From Exiguobacterium sp. s124 (lineage in GTDB: Bacteria; Bacillota; Bacilli; Exiguobacteriales; Exiguobacteriaceae): a stretch of DNA of 64,000 nucleotides. Of the stretch, positions 1 through 6,159 are shown one piece after another. The notes beneath the pieces were generated by a model. That model ran no database searches and had not been told where the DNA came from. It saw only the letters and a list, made by a program, of their open reading frames with translations. Numbering within the stretch: the first letter of the stretch is position 1; every line of letters begins with the position of its first letter. The DNA is taken from NCBI RefSeq assembly GCF_018617485.1, contig NZ_JACSKH010000001.1, positions 496,001 to 560,000 on the forward strand. The letters run 5' to 3'. A program made the position numbers and the translations under genes.

Positions 1-1
1 A

Positions 2-313
2 TGCGGACCGTCCATCGACCCGGAACTGACGCGGGTGGCGACGATTCATTACGTGTTACAGCAACGAGGGTTTGACGTGTCACGCTATAACCTTGCGTCG
101 GAACCGAACCGATTTGTTCAGAATACGATCGTTCAAGCTGAAATCATGAACGGGCTCGATGTTCTCCCGATGACGCTCGTCAACGGGAAGGTTGTGAAGC
201 GAGGCGCTTATTTGACGAATGAAGAGATGGCGGAGTTGACAGGATTACCCATTGCCGCATTCGCGAAACAAGACGGAGAAAAACCGAAAGTTCGAATCTC
301 ACTCAAAAAATAA
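2..313 (+). CDS. arsD: ArsD arsenic metallochaperone (5' end outside window)
   Basis: ArsD binds As(III)/Sb(III) and hands it to the ArsA ATPase; it can also act as a weak ars repressor (family knowledge). The frame is open from the first bases of the window and begins CGPSIDPELTRVA, the conserved block just after the ArsD Cys-Cys motif, so about 15-18 N-terminal residues, including part of the metal site, lie outside. The remaining 103 residues show a thioredoxin-like fold pattern (DVLPMTLVNGKVVKRGAY). An internal ATG at 35 is not the true start. The gene is 13 bp upstream of arsA, and arsR is probably further left (inference). Confidence 0.93.
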   Translation, partial: CGPSIDPELTRVATIHYVLQQRGFDVSRYNLASEPNRFVQNTIVQAEIMNGLDVLPMTLVNGKVVKRGAYLTNEEMAELTGLPIAAFAKQDGEKPKVRISLKK

Positions 314-326
314 GGAGTTGCTCACA

Positions 327-2084
327 GTGAAACCATTTGATTTTCAGGCGATGGACCCGACCCGTTATGTGTTTTTAACCGGGAAAGGTGGGGTCGGGAA
401 GACGTCGACGGCATCGAATCTCGCCTTGACGCTCGCCAATCGTGGGAAACACATTTTACTCGTCTCGACCGACCCGGCGAGTAATTTGCAAGACGTCTTT
501 GAGATGGAACTTGATGAGACACCGCGACTCGTCACAGGGACGACGCTCGAAATCGCCAACTTTGACCCGGAACAGGCGGCAAAACAGTATATGGAACGTA
601 TGGTCGGTCCGTATCGTGGCGTGTTACCAGACGTAGCCATCCAGTCGATGGAAGAGCAATTGTCTGGCGCCTGTACGGTTGAGATTGCGGCATTCGATCA
701 GTTCACAGAGCTGTTGACGTCAAAAGTGGCACGGGAACGATATGACCATGTCATCTTCGATACGGCACCGACCGGGCATACGTTGCGACTACTGACGTTA
801 CCGAGCGCGTGGGATGAGTTTTTAGAGACGAATACGACCGGGGCGTCTTGCCTCGGTCCACTTGCGGGTCTCACGGATAAGCAAGTGCAGTATAAACAAG
901 CCGTCGAGACGCTCACTGACGCCAATGAAACGACGTTACTGCTCGTCGCGCGTCCTGAGAAGTCGACACTCGTCGAAGCGGCGCGTGCTGCGACCGAGCT
1001 TCGCGCAATCGGCATCGAGCGCATGCAACTCGTCATCAACGGTGTCGTCGAGTCAAGTGAAGGGACAGACCGCTATACGAAACGATTTATCGAGCGACAA
1101 CAGCAAGCGCTTGACGATCTCCCGGATGGTGTCGTCGACCTCGAGACGTTCACGCTCCCGTATGCGTACGAAAACCTCGTCGGGATATCCGCTCTCCAGC
1201 GTTTTGTGAGCAGAGAGCCGGTCGCCATTTCGGATGCACGTTATGACACGAGTCGTTACGAGTCCGTCGACCAACTCGTCGACGAACTGGAAGCGGACGG
1301 TCCGAGTGTGATTATGACGATGGGGAAAGGTGGTGTCGGGAAGACGACACTCGCCTCGCTCCTTGCCGTCGCACTCCATGAACGAGGGCATGCTGTCCAT
1401 TTGACGACCACAGACCCGGCCGCGCACGTTGCTCTGACGATTGGAGCAGATGTTTCAGAGACGTTCACCGTCGATGCGATCGACCCGAAAGCCGAGATTG
1501 AGAAGTATCGGACGGATGTGTTCCGAGAAGCAGGGGACCTAAACGAGGAGCAACGGATGATGATCGAGGAGGACTTGCGCTCACCGTGCACCGAAGAGAT
1601 CGCTGTCTTCCGTGCCTTCGCCGATCAAGTGGCGAAAGCGAAAGACCGCTTCGTCGTCATCGATACGGCACCTACAGGTCATACGCTCCTCCTATTAGAT
1701 GCGACGGAGAGCTATCACCGCGAACTCGAACGGTCGACCGGCGTCGTCCCGGAAGCGGTCCGAACGTTACTACCGAAACTGCGTGACCCGAAACAAACGC
1801 ACGTCATCATCACGACACTCCCAGAAGCGACGCCGGTGTATGAAGCAGAACGACTCACAGCTGACTTGCAGCGCGCAGAGATTCAACCATTCGCCTGGGT
1901 CGTCAACCAATCGTTCACGCCACTCGATGTCACGAGCAAACTATTGGTTGCGAAAGTCGCAAGTGAGACAACCTGGCTCGAACGTGTGAGCAACAATCCG
2001 CGTCCGACGATTCTCTCATGGCAAGAACAACTGCCTGTCGGATATTCGGCGTTATCTCAATTAATAAAGGAGGAAGTAAGATGA
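327..2084 (+). CDS. arsA: ArsA arsenite-activated ATPase
   Basis: Catalytic subunit of the ArsAB As(III)/Sb(III) efflux pump, membrane-associated through ArsB. The 585-residue protein has the duplicated A1-A2 architecture: P-loops GKGGVGKT near residues 17-24 and again near 335-342, and a DTAPTGHT signal-transduction motif in each half. The three cysteines that form the allosteric metalloid site in E. coli ArsA are present at about C116 (GACTVE), C175 (ASCLGP) and C421 (SPCTEE), so it should be metalloid-activated. I chose GTG 327 because AAGGAG lies 9 bp upstream; a longer frame from 252 would overlap arsD out of frame. Its stop overlaps the next ATG by 4 bp (ATGA), implying translational coupling. 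Confidence 0.96.
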   Translation: MKPFDFQAMDPTRYVFLTGKGGVGKTSTASNLALTLANRGKHILLVSTDPASNLQDVFEMELDETPRLVTGTTLEIANFDPEQAAKQYMERMVGPYRGVLPDVAIQSMEEQLSGACTVEIAAFDQFTELLTSKVARERYDHVIFDTAPTGHTLRLLTLPSAWDEFLETNTTGASCLGPLAGLTDKQVQYKQAVETLTDANETTLLLVARPEKSTLVEAARAATELRAIGIERMQLVINGVVESSEGTDRYTKRFIERQQQALDDLPDGVVDLETFTLPYAYENLVGISALQRFVSREPVAISDARYDTSRYESVDQLVDELEADGPSVIMTMGKGGVGKTTLASLLAVALHERGHAVHLTTTDPAAHVALTIGADVSETFTVDAIDPKAEIEKYRTDVFREAGDLNEEQRMMIEEDLRSPCTEEIAVFRAFADQVAKAKDRFVVIDTAPTGHTLLLLDATESYHRELERSTGVVPEAVRTLLPKLRDPKQTHVIITTLPEATPVYEAERLTADLQRAEIQPFAWVVNQSFTPLDVTSKLLVAKVASETTWLERVSNNPRPTILSWQEQLPVGYSALSQLIKEEVR

Positions 2085-2359
2085 ACATCACAAACGAAGC
2101 AATCGACTTTTTACAAACCGCGCTAGAAGAGGAAGAGACAAAATCGGTCCGCATCATCACAGAGGCGGGCTGCTGTGGACCGACGCTCGGTCTAGCCGTG
2201 GCTACACCAGAAGAGACAGACGAGGTGAAGCAATTCGGTGCGCTCACGTTTGCCGTTGCGAAGGAAGCTGAAGTATTGGCAGAAAACGTCACGCTCGACG
2301 TCGAGTCGACAGAAGACGGCATCACACTCGTGTTGCACGGTTTACAACCATCTTGCTAA
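2081..2359 (+). CDS. HesB/IscA-like small cysteine protein in the ars operon
   Basis: A 92-residue protein starting at the ATG that overlaps the arsA stop, with AAAGGAGG just upstream. It resembles the HesB-like branch of the IscA/ErpA fold: an N-terminal helix, then ITEAGCCGPTLGLAV and a terminal Cys (PSC). Classical IscA proteins ligate Fe-S with one Cys plus a C-terminal Cys-x-Cys; here there is a vicinal Cys-Cys pair and one terminal Cys. In related HesB-like proteins one position of this motif can be selenocysteine (family knowledge). Vicinal thiols plus ars location suggest As(III) binding or repair of arsenite-damaged Fe-S centres; this is inference. The fold assignment is fairly secure, the function is not. 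Confidence 0.75.
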   Translation: MNITNEAIDFLQTALEEEETKSVRIITEAGCCGPTLGLAVATPEETDEVKQFGALTFAVAKEAEVLAENVTLDVESTEDGITLVLHGLQPSC

Positions 2360-2396
2360 AAAAATAATTAAATAGAGATTATTGGAGGAACTCATT

Positions 2397-3683
2397 GTGC
2401 AGTGGATTGCTAGTTTAATTTTTCTCGTGACGCTCTTTCTCATCATCAAGCAACCGAAAGGCCTCGGCATCGGTTACTCGGCGATGGGGATGGCTGTCAT
2501 CGCGCTCATCTCGGGCGTCGTCAATTTGGATGACGTCGGAACGGTATGGGGCATCATCTGGAATGCGACATTTACGTTCATCGCCGTCATCATCATTTCC
2601 CTCATTTTAGATGAGATTGGATTTTTTGAATGGGCCGCCTTACATATGGCACGAATCGCCAAAGGTGGCGGGGTGAAGTTGTTCGTCTATATCACCCTAC
2701 TCGGCGCGCTCGTCGCGGCACTGTTTGCGAACGATGGGGCAGCGCTCATCTTGACCCCAATCGTCTTGGCGATGGTACGGGCACTCAAGCTTCCGGACGC
2801 GGTCGTGTTGGCGTACGTCATGGCATCCGGCTTTATCGCCGATACGGCAAGTCTTCCGTTTATCGTGTCGAACCTCGTCAACATCGTCTCAGCCGATTTC
2901 TTTGGCATCGGGTTTGCGGAATATGCGGCACGGATGGTATTCGTCAACGTGTTCGCGGTCGCGGGCAGCTTGCTTGTGTTGTATCTCTATTTCAAAAAAG
3001 ATATCCCGAAACAATATGACGCCTCTCAGTTGGCTGAACCGGCATCGGTCATCAAAGACCATACGATGTTCCGCTTATCGTGGGTCGTGCTCGCCTTGTT
3101 GGTCATCGGTTACTTCACGAGTGACTTGCTCGGAATCCCGGTCTCACTCGTCGCCGGGGTGATCGCCTTATTTTTCTTAGTGATGGCGAATCGATCATCT
3201 GCGGTGAAAACGACTCAAGTCGTCAAAGGGGCACCGTGGGCAATCGTCTTCTTTTCACTCGGGATGTATATCGTTGTGTACGGATTACAAAACGCGGGGC
3301 TCACACAAGTGCTCGCCAACTTCATTGACTGGTTCGCAGTGAACGCATTCAGTGCGACGTTCGGAATGGGCTTTTTGGCAGCCATTCTATCTTCTGTCAT
3401 GAATAACATGCCGACCGTCATGATAGATGCGCTCGCCATCGACTTGACGAATACGACCGGTCAGATTCGGGAAGCATTAATCTATGCGAACGTTATCGGA
3501 TCCGACCTTGGACCAAAGATTACGCCAATCGGGTCGCTTGCGACGCTCCTTTGGCTCCACGTGCTCCGCACGAAAGGTCTAAAAATCGGCTGGGGTGAAT
3601 ATTTCAAAGTCGGGATCATCTTGACGATTCCGACACTAGCCATCACGTTGTTCGGCCTCTATATCAGCTTATTACTTTATTAA
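2397..3683 (+). CDS. arsB: ArsB arsenite/antimonite efflux permease
   Basis: Integral membrane As(OH)3/H+ antiporter that pairs with ArsA. The 428-residue protein is very hydrophobic throughout with 11-12 predicted membrane segments and ArsB signatures such as [29 protein letters not shown] and the C-terminal [26 protein letters not shown]-initiated form at 2382 would contain its own Shine-Dalgarno (GGAGG at 2384-2388), so GTG 2397, six bases after it, is the better start. It follows the HesB-like gene by 37 bp and is followed at 12 bp by the CoA-disulfide reductase gene. Confidence 0.95.
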   Translation: MQWIASLIFLVTLFLIIKQPKGLGIGYSAMGMAVIALISGVVNLDDVGTVWGIIWNATFTFIAVIIISLILDEIGFFEWAALHMARIAKGGGVKLFVYITLLGALVAALFANDGAALILTPIVLAMVRALKLPDAVVLAYVMASGFIADTASLPFIVSNLVNIVSADFFGIGFAEYAARMVFVNVFAVAGSLLVLYLYFKKDIPKQYDASQLAEPASVIKDHTMFRLSWVVLALLVIGYFTSDLLGIPVSLVAGVIALFFLVMANRSSAVKTTQVVKGAPWAIVFFSLGMYIVVYGLQNAGLTQVLANFIDWFAVNAFSATFGMGFLAAILSSVMNNMPTVMIDALAIDLTNTTGQIREALIYANVIGSDLGPKITPIGSLATLLWLHVLRTKGLKIGWGEYFKVGIILTIPTLAITLFGLYISLLLY

Positions 3684-3695
3684 GGAGTGGGTTAT

Positions 3696-5354
3696 ATGAA
3701 ACTAGTCATCATTGGATCCGTTGCTGCCGGGACATCGGTCGCGGCGAAAGCGCGTCGTAATAACGAAGAGGCACAAATCACGATTTACGATCGCGACTAC
3801 GACATCTCGTATTCAGGTTGCGGGATTCCGTATTACGTTGGTGGAGAAGTAGAATCACGTGACGATTTGACACCACGTGACGCAGCCTTCTTCAAAAAGC
3901 GTTACAACATCGACGTGATGACACGTCATAACGTGACGTCAGTAGACAAGGACGCGAAGACAGTGACAGTGGAAAACTTAGAGACGGGTGACACGTTCAC
4001 GGACTCGTATGATGTCCTCGTCCTCGCGACAGGGGCGACGAGCATCATACCACCGATTCCAGGTGTGAAGTCGGATAACGTTTTCCCGATTCGAAATATT
4101 CAACACGCAGAAGCGACACGTTCGTTCGTCGATTCGACGAACCCGAAACATGCGACAATCATCGGTGCCGGCTTCATCGGTCTGGAGATGGCCGAACAGT
4201 TGAAACTACGTGGTGTGGACGTGACCATCATCGAGCGTGTGCCGCAAGTGATGCCACCACTCGACAAGGACATGGCGTGCCGAGTCGAAGAACATCTCGA
4301 GAAGAACGGGATCGAGCTCATGCTCGGTGAGACGGTGACGGAACTTGTCGGTGATGGACATGTGGAACGTGTCGTCACAGAGAGCGGCAAGACAATCGAG
4401 ACCGACCTCGTCATCTTATCGGTCGGGGTCCGTCCGAACGTCGAACTTGCCATGAACATGGGAGTTGAACTAGGTGAGACGGGTGCGATTGCCGTCAATG
4501 AACGCATGGAGACGAATATCCCGGACGTCTATGCGGCTGGAGACGTCGCGGAGAGCTTCTCGATTGTGACCGGAAAACCGATTTGGCGCCCGCTCGGTTC
4601 GACAGCGAACAAGATGGGACGGACCGCTGGGGACGTCATCACGGGCGGCCATCTCGAACATCGCGGTATCCTCGGAACGGGTATCTTCAAAGTGTTCGGA
4701 CTTGCCGTGGCGCAAACGGGTCTCTCCGAGAAGGAAGCACGCGAACTCGGTTATGACATCGAGGTGCTTCATAATACGAAACCGGACAAGCCTGCCTACA
4801 TGGGTGGGAAGGACATGACAATCAAAGCGGTCGCGGACCGTGCGACACGTCAATTGCTCGGCGTCCAAATCGTCGGATTCGAAGGAGTCGACAAACGGAT
4901 CGACGTCTTCGTCACGGCCATAACGCTGAAGGCGAAAGTGGACGACTTGTTCCACCTCGATCTTGCATACGCACCGCCGTTCTCGACGACGAAAGACCCG
5001 GTCATGTATACGGGGATGGTCTTGTCGAACAGTATCGACAAGGCGGCACGACTCATCACACCGGCTGAGCTTCAGACACGAATCGATGCAGGGGAAGACA
5101 TGCAAATCATCGATACACGGAAAGCGGCGCAGTTCGAGAAGGCATGCGTCGATTGTGCGGTCAATGTCCCACTCGGTAACCTTCGCGAAGCGGCGAAAGA
5201 TATGGACAAGAACAAGCCGACCGTCGTCTACTGTAACGGCGGGGTGACGGGGAACGCGGCGCAGAACGTGCTTCGTAACCTCGGGTTCACCGACGTGTAC
5301 AACTTGTCAGGTGGTAATAAAAACTATCAGTTATTTAAAAAGTACGGGAACTAA
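3696..5354 (+). CDS. CoA-disulfide reductase fused to rhodanese
   Basis: FAD/NAD(P)-dependent pyridine nucleotide-disulfide oxidoreductase that reduces CoA-disulfide or related per/polysulfides, carrying a C-terminal rhodanese domain (CoADR-RHD type known from Bacillus anthracis). Of 552 residues, the N-terminus has the FAD Rossmann motif (VIIGSVAAGTSVAA), then the catalytic single Cys in SGCGIPYY, a second NAD(P) motif (IIGAGFIGLEMAE) and ATG/GD FAD motifs. From about 455 onward is the rhodanese with active-site Cys in VVYCNGG. ATG 3696 is preferred over the in-frame GTG 3687, which abuts GGAG. Last gene of the ars operon; a role in maintaining thiols during metalloid stress is inferred. Confidence 0.9.
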   Translation: MKLVIIGSVAAGTSVAAKARRNNEEAQITIYDRDYDISYSGCGIPYYVGGEVESRDDLTPRDAAFFKKRYNIDVMTRHNVTSVDKDAKTVTVENLETGDTFTDSYDVLVLATGATSIIPPIPGVKSDNVFPIRNIQHAEATRSFVDSTNPKHATIIGAGFIGLEMAEQLKLRGVDVTIIERVPQVMPPLDKDMACRVEEHLEKNGIELMLGETVTELVGDGHVERVVTESGKTIETDLVILSVGVRPNVELAMNMGVELGETGAIAVNERMETNIPDVYAAGDVAESFSIVTGKPIWRPLGSTANKMGRTAGDVITGGHLEHRGILGTGIFKVFGLAVAQTGLSEKEARELGYDIEVLHNTKPDKPAYMGGKDMTIKAVADRATRQLLGVQIVGFEGVDKRIDVFVTAITLKAKVDDLFHLDLAYAPPFSTTKDPVMYTGMVLSNSIDKAARLITPAELQTRIDAGEDMQIIDTRKAAQFEKACVDCAVNVPLGNLREAAKDMDKNKPTVVYCNGGVTGNAAQNVLRNLGFTDVYNLSGGNKNYQLFKKYGN

Positions 5355-5357
5355 TCA

Positions 5358-5388
5358 AAACGACGTCCATTGCGGACGTCGTTTTTTG
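5358..5388 (+). terminator. Intrinsic terminator of the ars operon
   Basis: An 11-bp perfect stem (5358-5368 with 5374-5384) around a five-base loop, followed by a T-run. It lies right after the last ars gene. Confidence 0.9.
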
Positions 5389-5414
5389 ATATGCTGAAAC
5401 GTGAGGTGAGTCGT

Positions 5415-5984
5415 ATGAATTATAAGATGTTACATGAAAAGTTTGAGCGACGGAAACAGTGGCTCATTTTTGATAAGGAAGAAGTCGTTCGGCGCGTAAT
5501 GGTGCGCTATAAAGCGAGGGTCATCCCGAAGACGGACATCATGGACTTGGTGAACGACGATCAACTGTCGTATGAACATATCTTTTGTTGTTTGACGATT
5601 GATGACCCTTGTGTCCTTGAGAAAATCTTCACGGCGAAAGAGAGAAAAGACCATCAATGGGAAATTGACGATAACGCGAGACGTGGGATGGTATACAAGC
5701 ACAAAGACGAGGCACATCGACGTTACAATCAGTTGATCATCGATGAACAAGAAGGTCGCCGACTCGAGATCATCTTCGAGAGCAAGGATGGAAAGTACGT
5801 GACCGGTTTTTTGACGAGGTATATGTCTGAGCAAGTCGGATCCTATATATTTGCACATGTCGGAGGTGCCAAGTTTACGGGTCTCGTACCACGTTCGCTT
5901 TTGCCAGCCGATTTGACAGATGAAGAAATCAAGATGAGCTATCGGTGGTATTTGGAGTCACTCGAGGAATGGAATAAACTTTGA
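5415..5984 (+). CDS. Hypothetical protein
   Basis: I do not recognise this 189-residue soluble protein. It is charged and rich in aromatic residues, without a signal peptide or membrane segment. The N-terminal half is helical-looking (FERRKQWLIFDKEEVVRRV); the C-terminal half (about 115-189) has beta-rich segments ending in a Trp/Tyr-rich helix (YRWYLESLEEW). ATG 5415 was selected because GAGGTGA lies seven bases upstream; an upstream in-frame TTG falls inside the preceding terminator. It appears to be a single-gene unit between two terminators. Confidence 0.75.
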   Translation: MNYKMLHEKFERRKQWLIFDKEEVVRRVMVRYKARVIPKTDIMDLVNDDQLSYEHIFCCLTIDDPCVLEKIFTAKERKDHQWEIDDNARRGMVYKHKDEAHRRYNQLIIDEQEGRRLEIIFESKDGKYVTGFLTRYMSEQVGSYIFAHVGGAKFTGLVPRSLLPADLTDEEIKMSYRWYLESLEEWNKL

Positions 5985-6020
5985 CGGATTCCGCGATGAT
6001 GAGCGGCATTCGTCTTTTTT
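5983..6020 (+). terminator. Intrinsic terminator
   Basis: A 12-bp stem (5983-5994 with 6003-6014, one mismatch and one wobble) followed by six T. It overlaps the stop of the unknown gene. Confidence 0.8.
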
Positions 6021-6025
6021 AGTTC

Positions 6026-6041
6026 ATTGTCCTTAGACAAT
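6026..6041. promoter_or_regulatory. Inverted repeat ATTGTC-N4-GACAAT upstream of pullulanase
   Basis: A perfect six-base inverted repeat with a four-base spacer, about 45 bp upstream of the pullulanase -35 box. It could bind a dimeric regulator or be a short hairpin; the regulator is unknown. Confidence 0.4.
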
Positions 6042-6083
6042 TTGCAAGCGAATGATGCCAATTGACCTTTTTCTAAAATAACA

Positions 6084-6112
6084 TTGCTTCGTTAAAGGAA
6101 ACCGTTTACAAT
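6084..6112 (+). promoter_or_regulatory. Sigma-A-type promoter of the pullulanase gene
   Basis: TTGCTT (6084-6089), 17-bp spacer, TACAAT (6107-6112). The expected transcription start is near 6119, about 40 bp before the ATG. Confidence 0.75.
6097..6110. promoter_or_regulatory. cre-like site 1 overlapping the -10 box
   Basis: Read on the minus strand it is TGTAAACGGTTTCC, matching the Bacillus cre consensus TGNAANCGNWNNCW except for the last base. It covers the spacer and part of the -10, a position where CcpA would block RNA polymerase. Confidence 0.65.
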
Positions 6113-6117
6113 TTTTG

Positions 6118-6131
6118 TGTAAGCGTTTTCT
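6118..6131. promoter_or_regulatory. cre-like site 2 at the transcription start
   Basis: TGTAAGCGTTTTCT fits all positions of the cre consensus TGNAANCGNWNNCW. It sits at the predicted start point, 21 bp centre-to-centre (two helical turns) from cre-like site 1. Confidence 0.7.
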
Positions 6132-6159
6132 CAAAATAGTGCTACAAGGAGGGACCCTC

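Noticed and set aside
252-326. N-terminal extension of ArsA from ATG 252
   Set aside because: It overlaps arsD out of frame, encodes unrelated sequence, and a good ribosome site exists for GTG 327.
3687-3695. GTG 3687 as start of the CoA-disulfide reductase
   Set aside because: The Shine-Dalgarno GGAG overlaps this codon; the Rossmann start MKLVIIG begins at ATG 3696.
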